NCBI GenBank assembly: GCA_003344405.1
Contig: NOWV01000070.1
Span: 186,001 to 250,000, forward strand
Direction of reading: 5' to 3'
Source: Trichoplax sp. H2
Taxonomy: Eukaryota; Placozoa; Uniplacotomia; Trichoplacea
DNA: 64,000 nucleotides
In this document: positions 45,901 through 57,584 of the stretch, one piece after another
Position numbering within the stretch: the stretch's first letter is position 1
Layout of the letters: each line of letters opens with the position of its first letter
Translations under genes and position numbers: made by a program
The notes under the pieces: model-generated
What the model saw: only the letters and a program-made list of their open reading frames with translations
What the model was told of the DNA's origin: nothing
The model's database searches: none

Positions 45901-48900
45901 ATCAGAGAAAATTGAGAAGGATTGTTTTAAAGGTAATGCTAACCGCCTTGAAGAGAATATCGGCTTTTCTTTCTCATTGTATCTTAATGAGGATAACGAT
46001 ATTTATCTATGCTATGAAGGACATTATAGATGAAAATATAAAATTAAGACGTGGATTGATGGCATGTCGTGAAAAAACTGGAGTTTATTTACCGCAAGAT
46101 ACTTACAAGTAATTGTATTCCTTATAGAAATTTGTGCTTATTTTTAAGTAGCTGTTCTACAGATATTATGTCAAGATCCCATTACTTTTTGATGCTAGGC
46201 AATTAGAAGGAGATCTACAGAGGCAATCAGATGAAATTACGCGATTAAAGTTACAACTTAGAGCTGAAGTGGATAAATCCAATTCAGTAAGTTCACTTTA
46301 GTAGAGATATTTCTACTGCTATAAATACATCTAGCAGGAACTCTTGCAAATTAAATTTACTGTAATAGATTCTATTTTTTTATGAATTTTATATTTATCT
46401 CATTTTCGGATAAATCTACATCAATTAGCTCATTAAAAATGGGAGAGGAGCTGCTATTGATTACAAACCTATTGTAACGATACGTTACCGACATTTATTA
46501 TTTGGAAATGCTACAGTTTTAGAAAATTTTCAATGTATCAAGATACTGTTTATTAAATAAATATATAATATAGAATCTCAATTACATATATGCTTTCCTA
46601 TTTAAGTCGTATTCTTTTGCTGTTTTTATAAATGAATCGGTTTTAAAAATGCGATATAGACTGATAGAGAAATTATATCTCCACAAAAATAAACTTTCCA
46701 TTCATTTTAGTTACAAAAAGCTTTGGTGAATGCGCAAGCTGAAATCGATAAAAGGTCTACTGATATTGAGAATCAGAAAGAAGAAATAAAATTACAACGT
46801 GTTCATATTTCTGAATTACGCAATGTAATTTAAAAGACTATGCTAGGAATTCCTTCGCTGTAGCTTTATCAAATTAATATTGCTTATAATATAAATTCTT
46901 AACGTAACCTTTGTTACAATATTCGTAGTAGTCTATTTTATACTATATAGGAAGTTAAACAAATCTCTAATAAACTTAATGAGCAGCAAGGAATCGTTGA
47001 AAACTATGCCAAAGCAGAATATGAGCTTAAACAAGGCACAATTATGGTTTGTTGGCTAATCAAGAAATCTAATATGTGCTTATTGTGAACAGAATAAGTT
47101 TCAGCTAATACTAAGTTAGAAATCAGGTTAATTTTGAATAAGAAATAAAATAAGATATTTTATGTGTCTTATTTAATTAGCTACAAGGAACGGTGCGTTC
47201 AGCTTATCAAGATATCGAAAGTTTGCATGTAACGTTAGAAAGGAAAGCAAAACTACAATCAACTAATGAATTGCATATGCAAAATTTTAGCTACGTGTGT
47301 ATCATATGAAATTAGAGTAGTCTATGATAGCATTTTAGCAATTTTTTGTCTACTGTAACGCTATCAATAGCTTAAATAATACTTGACAATTATTTTAGTG
47401 AAATTAAGGCTTTTGAGTATTCATAATTTCTGCTACTCTTATCGTTGTTGATAGGATGTCTTAAATACTACCGATCACCTAAATTTGCTAGTGGATCGTT
47501 ACCGCAATGAACGTTTAGCATACTTTAAAAAAATTAAAGGAGAATTAAGTGAGATTAAGCGTTAATATTTTTCCATTTGATATTAGCTTGCAGAATGCGT
47601 ATACTTGAAAACCTGCTAATTCATACATATGGTATGAATTAATATTTACTGTGGATTGATTGATAGAATTGGAAATGAACAGGAACCGCCAAGAGATTGA
47701 TTGTCTCAAGAAATTACTTGATGTGGTCATCCATAATCTTGGAGTTATCATTACTATCTATAACAAACAATTCGCAGTAAATATAATTTATTCAGCATTT
47801 AATTTAACTTATGACATATTGAGCTGTCTGCAGGCTGAATAATTCTTTAAAAATTAATGCCATTTAAAATATTAATTTTCTAGTTATTAACGGAAGATCA
47901 GGAATTTGCTCAACAAATAGCTCATTCTAGTGTACCAGAAAAGGTTTGAGCAAGAATCATCAGTCTTATACCATATTAATATAGAACACATAAATACTAT
48001 CTTTTAAACCTTTATAGAAGTGGGATAATGCAATTCGGCAGTTAATGAATCAATTGGTTGGTACTTGTACTCAACAAATGCAGCAATTACTCGAATCATA
48101 CATTTCCTCATCTAAGAATGCGACCATACGATCCCTTGACGATGTGAGTCGTCATTTATATTTACATACTTTGATGGAATACTATCAGTTTATAACACGA
48201 TTGTGAACGAATATAATTTTAGATGACTCGCTTGCAATCTATTATTGAAAATCAAATTATCGCAATTGAAAGTAGAGTCCATTCACAATATCAATCCACT
48301 GAATTATATCGTCAGCATTTGGTAAGATATCTTGAAATTTGAAAGCATAACTTAGTTATTCTTTAAGTTGAAGGAAAATATTTTCATTCTCACAGATGGA
48401 AAAATTAATAAATCAGCAATCTATGATTGAAATGCGTTTAGAAAGTTTTTTTAGCGACCAGCAGGTACAACATTTCTATAAGTGCATTCAGTATGTAGGA
48501 CTGATTATTTGTTTGTCATTATAAGAATAACGTCGGATTTAATAATTTATATTTTCTTCTTTAATCTAGAATAGGGTTGAAGATTTGATTAAAAAGATAA
48601 TGGATTCTATTCATCAATTTAGTAGTTTGCAATCGGAGGAATTCAATCAAGCTATGGAAACAGTAGGGAGCGAGCTTTAAGATTATGTAGTTTAAATTAT
48701 AATTTATATTTGTTTCTGGATTGATTAGCTTTAGTTTTCAGATTAATTCTGAGGTTAATAGTAACGGAATAAAAAGCACCAATGATTCATTATTAATACA
48801 AGGGTAGGTGATCAAGTGTACTTCTCCTGAGAATGTATTTATTTTCTATATTATATGGGAGATAAAATAACTTGTTCAAGGTAGAATAAATCTGACAGCA

Positions 48901-49899
48901 CTTAGATGAAAATACTATATGTTTCCTACAAAAATAATTATAGAGAATATCAAGAAACAATAAATTTGATCCATAAAGCCAAAGATGAGATTAATGAGAC
49001 TCTGGAAACATTTAATATAAGCCTGTGTGAAGAAGTGCAAGAGGTAAATCTAACCAGATGACAATACAAAAATAATATCAAGTCGAACTGGAAATAACTC
49101 TTCGTGAGATTTTTAATTAAATTGACTTTAATATTGTATTGCTACTGGTATTTTGTCTTTTTGAAAAATTTTCGAAGCAGTATCCGAAAATCAAATATAT
49201 GGAAGATCATTTTACAATTGATATTCAGGAGCAAATTGAAAACATAAAAAGCGATGTGACCAGGGTAAGTCATGTAATACTCTCGTGAAGAGACGGAATA
49301 TTTTTGCTACAAGTATATTGCTCTAATCTTCTTACTTAATCATTAAATTAATCAAAAATTTGTGCACGTAGGCCTATGGGCTAGGCCTATCTGATACCCT
49401 AACAGGCTTACTGAGCAATGATATGAAAGACATAGAGGTATCAATTTTAATGATGGTTATCATCTATCCAAAATGTCAGTAATTCATTTCTACTGATAAC
49501 ACATCGTATGATAGGAATCTGTTGAGTACTGTGAAAATACAATCGATGATATTGCTAGCAAGATGGAAAATTTGCAAGTACAGTATGAAAATGATGTTGC
49601 AACATTCGAGAAGCAATTTGATTCAGAAGTGGAGAAAACAGAAAATTGTTTAGAAGATTGCAATACAGCTTTGCTGCAAATTAAAGAGCGAGTTAATCAT
49701 TTGTCATCTCGTGAATTTGCAAAAGATCAGCCCTCAGGTAAAAATATAATACCAAGATCAAATTTAGCTGACATTTACGAAAATACATAGACAAAATATC
49801 TTTTTTACGATTTAATATGCCTTTATACAAATTTGCAAATTTATACACTTATTTATTTTATCAGGAAAAACGCCGAAACGAAGATCATCTGTATTGTAA
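42928..49899 (+). CDS. KIF11-like: Kinesin-5 (KIF11/Eg5-type) motor, divergent short-tailed paralogue
   Basis: Twenty-nine exons from 42928-42989 to 49865-49899 keep frame throughout and give about 927 residues (human KIF11 has about 1056). Exons: 43245-43457, 43762-43840, 43987-44052, 44263-44385, 44611-44735, 44847-44952, 45020-45086, 45469-45547, 45638-45734, 45837-45932, 46020-46108, 46199-46286, then coiled-coil exons from 46711 onward. The N-terminal motor has [10 protein letters not shown], the P-loop [11 protein letters not shown], the kinesin-5 loop-5 hallmark [12 protein letters not shown], switch I (NASSSRSH), switch II (DLAGSE) and a neck with [11 protein letters not shown]. Kinesin-5 forms bipolar tetramers that slide spindle microtubules apart. 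The tail ends with [15 protein letters not shown] and then TAA, so the BimC box keeps its Cdk-type TPKRR core but stops there. A possible donor (TT|GTAAAG) overlaps the stop codon, so a further exon is not excluded. The end of exon 18 (near 47725) is uncertain. Confidence 0.9.
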
Positions 49900-50746
49900 A
49901 GATACTAGATTATGCTTTTTAATGCTCGACGTATACATTATGCCAATTTTGCCTGTAATTTTTAAACGTGTGTACTATGTAGGTATAATGGTAGTTATGA
50001 AAAAGTACATAAAATATCCACATATACAGCTTTAACTGTTAACATGTAGGTCATAGATTAATAAGTAACTTTATTTTTGTAATGCATGGGATTATGGATA
50101 CTAAGATTGCGAACAGGCTTTGGTCTTCAACACTACTGTTTCGATACTCTAGTTTGATATTACGGAAGAAATATTACTATCTACAGAATATGCACTGGTT
50201 GAATGATTAGGTTCTCACATATGCTAACCTGTACGTAGTTATTATCATTGTTATTTAATCGTTTTTGCTGGTATTTCCATTGTAGAACCGCGTTTACTAC
50301 ACTCCAAAGGAGGATAAAATGTGATAGTATCAATGTAGTACCTGTATTTGACTTTCTAAAAATTTTACAAGCTATGTTATCGAGCGAAATAATTGAAGGG
50401 TTCAAAGATAGATTTGATTTTGATAAACGTAATAGTATCTGATTAGGGCTTCAACCATTTAACTGTAGGATTGTTCTAGATTTAAATATTCCTGCATAGC
50501 AAAGCAAGATACTACGAGGAAGAAGGAACTGAAGATCCTTTGTAATTGTGCATTGATGCCATGGTGCATTTCGTATTAATCAGTAATTTCTGCTGGAAAT
50601 ACGCACGTATATTAGATAATTTATTTAAAAATAAATTTCGAGGAAGTCATTAATTAATGTTTTAAATTGATATTATCTCGTGTTGTATAATACATACTAT
50701 TATATTAAATACGCAGTAACTCTCTTACATAATGACTAATTTGATA
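49900..50746. other. Convergent intergenic region
   Basis: Between the 3' ends of the short-tailed kinesin-5 and DDRGK1. The short frames here have no splice partners. If the kinesin stop is bypassed by the overlapping donor, a terminal exon would lie here, but I could not recognise one. Confidence 0.5.
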
Positions 50747-52843
50747 TTATGCATTGACACTTATTTCAGCTGGACTGTCATTGACCGATTCGATAGTATG
50801 CGATGCTTTACTGTCAGATTGTAAATTTATTAAAGAATTGCTAGATTCTGCTAATTCAGAGATGCTAACTCTTCCACGCTGCTTTATAAACTTAGCGATA
50901 GCATTTAATTCTTCTACAGATATGTAGATATATTTGCCACGATCATCCACTACTCCAGTTAACCTATCCATGGATTGCAAAGTTTGAATACGATTGATGA
51001 CGTCCTGAAATAGTTTATCAAAAAACCAGGTCAATCAAAAATTGAATCTAATTCAGGATCAAGCAGCAATGTATAGTATAAAAACTGAGCAGCTACGGTC
51101 AAAAATACATCTGCAATCATTTTAAATATGATAAAAAGTATCGCGCCTAATTTGTTCAAATGATATACTTACTTCTGTTCTTAATTTGAAATGAGCTGCT
51201 ACGTCTTCGAGTAAAACCACTTTGTTATTCTATATTGAAAATTAGCGTCATAGTGTTAACATATGGATAGATTATTTTAACGTAGAACTACGCGTTTTCA
51301 TTTAATATCCCAAGAAAGGTATGGACGTAGGAGCATCTAGTGCTTCGGATACCGTAGAGTGGAAGCGAATCATTACCGCGACTTACCTTAATATAATCAA
51401 TAAATTCTTGGAGTAGTGATTGGGACTGCAAAGTATACATACGAAATATTTAACAAGTAATTTGGGGTGAAACAAGATAAATACTACTAGCTATGTCAAC
51501 TAGGTTGTAAATATTCTACGAGTGTAACGTATGTATCGTATCTAATTACATTTTCTATTTATGAGCACAAAGTTAAAATTCGTAGCTGAAAGACAATACT
51601 AAATTTAGCTACCTCTTGGGCAATTTCCGCTTCCCCTGATCCTTCATTCTCAACAGAAAATGATTCCTTTAGTCGTAGATATTCTTCATACTCTCTCTTT
51701 TCTTGTTCTTCCTTTAGTTTTCTTTCAGCCTCTTCCTTTATTATTAGAATAGGTGGCTTTAGTTACAGATTAAGATATTTTAATTATTCTATATGAAGGA
51801 CATTTAATTAATACCTTTTCTTCCCTTTCTTTGGCTTTCCTCTCTTCCTCTTTCCTTCGATTTTGTTCTCGCAATTCCTGACGATTTATTTTGTCTTCTC
51901 TTTCAGCTTCCATTTGCTAGTTTCGTTGAACGAAGAAAAACGCAAGCACCGAAAATTTTATTAATAACTGTATTAGGTTTCTACCTAATATGACATCCTA
52001 TCAACAAGTCACATCTTGAAAGTTTAACGTCAGAATTGTGCTGTTTTATTAGCTAATTCGGGACATTATCTCAAATTTTAAGTTAGTAAGAGAATATCTA
52101 CTGGTATACTGTTTATGGCTGTACAAATAGTAGTCGATAAAGCGTTAGGTGGTCTGGTATTTTATTCTACTGTATCAAGTCCGATTCTTACTTCTCTCAT
52201 TGCCTTCTTTTCGGCTTTTTCTTCTAATTTTCTTAACTTTTTAGTACCCATTTTACGATCATATACTGGCTCTTCAAGAAAGCCGTCGTCTAATGAATCA
52301 AAATTAACGTTAATGAAGGTATCAGCTTGGTATTCGTATTAAATTAGTATCCTATGTAGGTATAGCGTTGAAATTGAAAGGTAATTGGAAAATCAATGAT
52401 GTCATATACTGTATGTTGTCATGATGCCCCCGATTTCTATGATCTTACCTTGATACTCATCATCGTAATCGTCGTAGTCGTTGTCATGCTGGCGTTGTGT
52501 TTTGCTCCTATTAGTTTTATTTCTTAGGCCACGTCTTGCTCTTGCTCGAGGGCGTTGAGGAACGGGATTTTCTCTTCCAATCAATTCACCAACATCATCG
52601 TCTGCGATCGGAAAGATCCATTAGTAAGTACTCGTATTGATTGACAGTAAAAGAAAATCATTCGTAACAAATACAGTACAAAAATAGTCGAGCCTTAACA
52701 GGTACGAATTGATCAGCAGTAGTTCAGAAGCAAGCTTTACCTGTTCTAATTTCTGTTTTCGTGTCGGTTGAGAGTAATTTTACAGCGACAAATAGTAATA
52801 TAGAGGCAACGGCAGCAATTGCAAGATAAATTATTGCAGCCAT
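50747..52843 (-). CDS. DDRGK1: DDRGK domain-containing protein 1 (UFBP1)
   Basis: Eight exons, high to low: 52741-52843, 52449-52601, 52192-52325, 51815-51916, 51613-51735, 51387-51425, 51173-51229 and 50747-51004. All phases match and give 322 residues (human DDRGK1 is 314). A single N-terminal membrane anchor ([18 protein letters not shown]) is followed by a basic/acidic linker with [11 protein letters not shown] and a [11 protein letters not shown] run. A long charged helix ([17 protein letters not shown], then REEK-rich) comes next. The C-terminal winged-helix/PCI-like domain contains the family signature [14 protein letters not shown] and [23 protein letters not shown]1 sits on the ER membrane and partners the UFL1 E3 ligase in UFMylation, acting in ER-phagy and ribosome quality control. 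The start is the first Met directly before the anchor. The identification is very secure. Confidence 0.97.
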
Positions 52844-54059
52844 CTTCCCCGTTGCCAGAGACTTTCTAGCGTCTCTAGAGTATAGTACAGCGTACTGTAA
52901 GCTACAGTACAGTACAATCGGAGTTCGGAATAACTTCTCATTACTGTACAGTACAGTACAGTGTACAGTGTACAGTACAGTACGATGCAGAGGATTGTTG
53001 TACCGTACCGTGTACTGTACAGTACTGTATAGAGATCATAGAGACTTCCAGTTCTGTACTGTACAGTACTGTACAGTACAACATTGATCTCACGATTCCA
53101 AAGTCTTGGTCAGTCTCTAGATGGGGTCTCCAGTACTGACCACGGAGCCTCTAGAAACACCGTAAAATAGAGTGCCACCACACCATTGAACCGTGGGTCT
53201 GCTGCTGTATTTGTAAATGCAGTATCGCAGTCTGATGAAATCTCTTCTTAAAAATGACAACTAGTACAGTACTAGTTGCCCGCTATTTGCGCAGCGTTAC
53301 GAAATTATGTAATGTAATCACAGGTAGCACTGGTAACGCTATCTGCGGACCAGCGTTTGCTATATACGAAGAAGTGTGCAATAAAATAGCGTCTAAAACT
53401 AGTGCGCTGCGCCGTCTGCCAGACCTTTGCAAAAACATTTTATACACCTGTAGTTTCAGCTAACAATTTGTTGTAAATTATGTGGACCAACGGTAATATT
53501 CAATATAATATCGAGGAAAGCTACAGTACTGCACAAGGATATAGCACGCGTCTGCCGGGATTACTTACTCGTATATTATCTTAAGACCCAATACGCCTTT
53601 TAGACGAGTACACGTAATTTAATAATAATTATATTTATTACTTAAGCAATTATAAGGTACATGCGTCTGGGAGTAGCCAACTAGTAACTTCACTTACTAG
53701 TATACGAGTGAGCACCAGGCGAAGTTGAGTATCAAGGAATAATCGGGATTGGAAATATTAAATGTTAACCTTAAGCTCGAAAGTTATAATTTCTAAAAAT
53801 GCGTTTTATTACATGTGCATTCTTGAGGCTTGAATTTACTTGTTCACAAAAGCAATACAGTAGCAATTTAAAATTTAAATCAAAGTTATTTGGTTAAGCA
53901 GCTTGTAAATACGTACAAGATTTCATTGTATACGAAATTATTAAATTTTTTTTAATAACTGACAGTGATGATGGTAAATCAAACCTACAAATTTATTTTG
54001 TCTTTACGTCCCAGAATTGTATAAATGTGCCTTGTTCTTGTCTAACGCTATAATTATAA
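52844..54059. other. Promoter side of DDRGK1 and 3' flank of the kleisin gene
   Basis: GTAC-type palindromic tracts fill about 52880-53080, within 40-240 bp of the DDRGK1 start codon. The frame at 53254-53463 (+) shows no family resemblance and no splice partner. Nothing else was recognised. Confidence 0.5.
52880..53080. repeat. GTAC palindromic tract upstream of DDRGK1
   Basis: Repeated ACTGTACAGTACAGT units are interrupted by unique bases. The tract includes TCGGAGTTCGGAATAACTTC, which resembles the TTCGGAGTGACTTCTC block that precedes the tracts at 28.5-30.5 kb. It is therefore probably a member of the same dispersed family, lying in what should be the DDRGK1 promoter. Confidence 0.75.
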
Positions 54060-57000
54060 TCATTGTCTATCTAGGACTGTAACTATGATGGAAGCATAGG
54101 GTTTACTTTGATAAATGATAATCTTTTTCACTTTCGCCAAGGCTGCAAAAGATGAGTATGTATTAGGATGAAATCATATTGGTACACAATAATTTTAAGG
54201 ATGTAACAGCTACAACATACCTAATAGGCGATAGAATTGCCGGCTGGCTTGCAATCTGCTACTGTGCGGTGGTATCAATTGATCAAACGTAAATTTATCA
54301 CGTATCATCTGCTGTGTTAAATCTCTAGTCAAATAAAATGAGTTTAGTATTATAATTTCTGTAACTTTGTGTATATACGCGTATATAGACTAAATCCACT
54401 ATTTGTAAATATTCACTTTACTTTAGGTATTCAAAAACGCTTAAATTGTGTGAGTCCTGTCGTCCTTTTCGGTCATTTTCATACAATATATTAGAATTCT
54501 CTGCTTCCAGTTCAATGTCTGGTATAACTTCCATGTGATTTTCGTCGACTTCTTCTTTTAATGGAGATAGATATAGTGATGTTCCATGTTGAGATTTCCT
54601 ATTGCAAACACAAAAAATGTATATGATAACTGGAACGTCATATCATGTTGCAATATATCGTTACCGCTAGGAAATAGAAATATATAAACGTATAGCGAAA
54701 TAGTAAGGGCTAACTGTGAAGACATTCTCAAGTCTGGTGTTGAGATGAAATGATCGCTGCTGCCGGAGGATATGTCATGCAAAGTGTAATCTTTAAAACA
54801 ATTAAATCATTCGTTGAATATAGCAAAGAAAGAAATCTTGTGAAAAAATTAGTGTTGTAATGGTCTCTTGGCTTACTTTCGCTATGATCCGTTGCTATTA
54901 GAGATTCTTCGTTACCGGTCGAGGCATTTCTGGCGCGCGGAACCTGGCATTGTTTGTATATTTAATATTAAAATACTTATTCATCTTTTTGTATTTTACG
55001 TAGGTTCAATGAGTCCTAGGAGAAATAACCGGATAATAAAATAGGTAATATAGCAATTCAGACTTACTTCAGTTGCTACCAACGAACTACTGTTGCCTGT
55101 AATAAAGATAAGGCTGATTTATCGAATTTTCATCCCTAATTGAATTTCGTGTTAAGTTATATTATAGACCTGTCATACCGCGATTGTATGCTAGTGAATC
55201 CCCTAGGACAGCATCTTTCCTTATTTCACTTGGATTAGTACCATTCATCCACAGCGACAGTAAAGATTTTGTTGTTATTACTATAATTGTATAATTAGTT
55301 TTATATCAGTAATTCTGTAAGTAACCTTTTAAAAAAAAGAAAATGATTACGATTTTAAAATTTTTAGCCATGATTGATTAAAGATATTACCATAATCGGC
55401 AGGAGCTGAATACAATACTTTAGCTGATTTAAACTTCTTTCTTGCTGCCAACGAAATGCGGTCCTGATACAGATAGCATCTCATTATAATATTAACTCTC
55501 GTAAATCTCAAGAAATATTTTACTTTTACCGGTTCTTTGGCGGTATTCTGTAGACAGCGCACATTCGCCATGAATTCGTGTTTATCTATTGACGGATTAG
55601 CGTCTACAACAAGCTTTCTCTTCTTCTTTATCTGTAATCCTTTCATAGCTACAAGATGGATTGGTTCCAGTTCGTCAGATTGAACATGAATTTTCTGTGA
55701 AATATAACGTAAGAAAGTAGAATTAACAATATAGTAATTCAATCAATAGTGCAAAAGAGTTACTTCATTATGTGAGGGTTCATTTTCTGGACTTTTTACG
55801 GATCTACGTTGAAATAATGGAAAGAGAATAAAACGGAAACGTTAGTGGCTTAGTCTTATTGAAACTGTTTGCATATTAACTTACTCGTTTAGAAACGTCC
55901 TTATCCAGCCATCACTATCGTCGTGTTCTAAGCTTGCTAAGGGCTCATCGCCAAAATTTAGTTTATCTTGAGCCTGTAATAATTTAATAGCCAACTTGCT
56001 CCGTTAGGCCATTGACAGCCTTCTAATTAACAGCATAGTTGTATAGCATAGACATGACTGATTTACCTAACCTGGTAATCGTTATCAAATGATGCTGAAG
56101 AAAATATAAAATCTTCAGCTGGGAGTGTTATACTATTAGTATCTGCTTGTATTGCGAGATGATCGATTCTGTCTGATTGGGTAAGGATATTCGAATGTTA
56201 TCATTAACTTTATAATATTGTATCATTTACAGAACTGACATTACAATTATCCTTAGCTAGGTGGAGCTTTATATTAGAAAAACACGCAGTTATCGGTTTC
56301 ACTGTCTAAAACATTTACTGTTGAATCTGTGACAGTAAAGACATCGAAACGTCATTAAAATTACCCATACAAGAATTTAGCAATCATGAAAGTTTCCGAT
56401 AAATTCTCTTGCCTTTTTCAGAGCCGATTAGTATTTCAGTACTAGATTCTGCTTTCGCGGCTGAAAGGCTGATATTGTGTGTCCAAAAGTAATCATCTTC
56501 CTATTAAAATGATGCGTTAATTTTTATAATATAATATTTTCACACACATTAGAACTTTATCTGATATTGAAGATCCAATGGTTATTTCGTTTAAATCAAA
56601 AACTAAACCAGTCTGAGATATGCGGTAGGTTTGTATCACAGTACGTCCATGACTTGGTCTTATAATTACAGTATTTAATTTTTTATGACATAACGCTTAA
56701 TTTTCCGAATATATTTATAGTACCGTTAAATGCATCCGATTAGGACTTAGTGCTACAAGCGAGATTGACGGGTTCAGCTCCGTTTCAAATAAAGCAGGTA
56801 GTTGATCGGGTAACGTACATGCTTCTGCTCTGTGTTGTTAGTCGTAGTTAGAAATGTAAAGTTTGCATGAATATATGAGTTAGATTTAATTACTGAACTT
56901 CCATTACCGCTAAATACTGTAAACAACATCGTATTCGTGCTATGGGAACGCGCTTCGGTAAGTAACTGCAAGATGGCATACTCCGCCGTTATCAGATTAC

Positions 57001-57584
57001 ACTTACTTGACGGGCACAGCAGGCAAATCGATGTCTAACCCGAAGGTCAATTTGATTTTCGCTTTTTGTAAACAATGCTTGACATCAGCTAGTGTCAATT
57101 ACAAATGAATTTAATTAATTGGTTAATTTCATAACTGAAATTGGATATAAAGATACTGCAGTATGTCCTACAATTATAGTAACGTTTATGTACGACATTA
57201 GCAGGCCGCATAACTCGCTGTATACCATGTTAAGTATCGCATTATAGATTTGGGGTTCGAAGCAATTTTACGCGGTGCTAGTATAGGCGTATAAATGCGA
57301 TATTCTAGTGTAATCAGTATGAATTTATTACCTGTTATTCTATCGTTTTCGACTAGTTATATAAACAGTGTCATACATGTATAGTATATAAACAGTTCAT
57401 TATGTAAACTACTGTTGCAACAAGGTACTACAGGAGTTAAATTTGACTTTAGCCGTCGCTTTCAAGAAAAATTCACTCACCATACAGGTAATCTGCTTGT
57501 CGCTTATGAATCTTAACAATTCCCTTCATTAATATTGCCGAAGTTCGCAAAGCAAATTGCACTGGAGGATTCAGCAAGTCGTGA
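54060..57584 (-). CDS. REC8: REC8/RAD21-type cohesin kleisin (5' exon not found)
   Basis: Well-supported exons, low to high: 54060-54142 (TGA), 54221-54324, 54422-54598, 54715-54790, 54877-54943, 55068-55096, 55170-55280, 55391-55463, 55530-55694, 55764-55803, 55885-55973 and 56072-56172. Further 5' exons lie near 56.44-56.83 kb, 57007-57088 and 57481-57584. The N-terminal kleisin fold shows PPVQFALRTSAILMKGIVKI followed by HKRQADYLYG and ADVKHCLQKAKIKLTF. The middle has NEITIGSSISD and a disordered acidic region. Next comes a block with KKKRKLVVDANPSIDKHEF and KSLLSLWMNGTNPSEIRK, the conserved segment ahead of the C-terminal region in RAD21/REC8. The C-terminus has a winged helix (ASRQFYRLL, KIIIYQSKPYASIIV) that binds SMC1. 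Kleisins close the cohesin ring. The LPA-like segment after the N-terminal domain favours REC8, the meiotic form, over RAD21, but RAD21L-type is possible. The first exon (usually MFYY- or MFYA-like) was not located, one internal donor near 56450 seems to be GC-type, and one junction near 56.8-57.0 kb does not keep phase in my model. Confidence 0.82.

Noticed and set aside
53254-53463. 69-codon plus-strand frame near the DDRGK1 promoter
   Set aside because: No recognised family, no splice partner, next to a GTAC tract. It could be real but cannot be supported.
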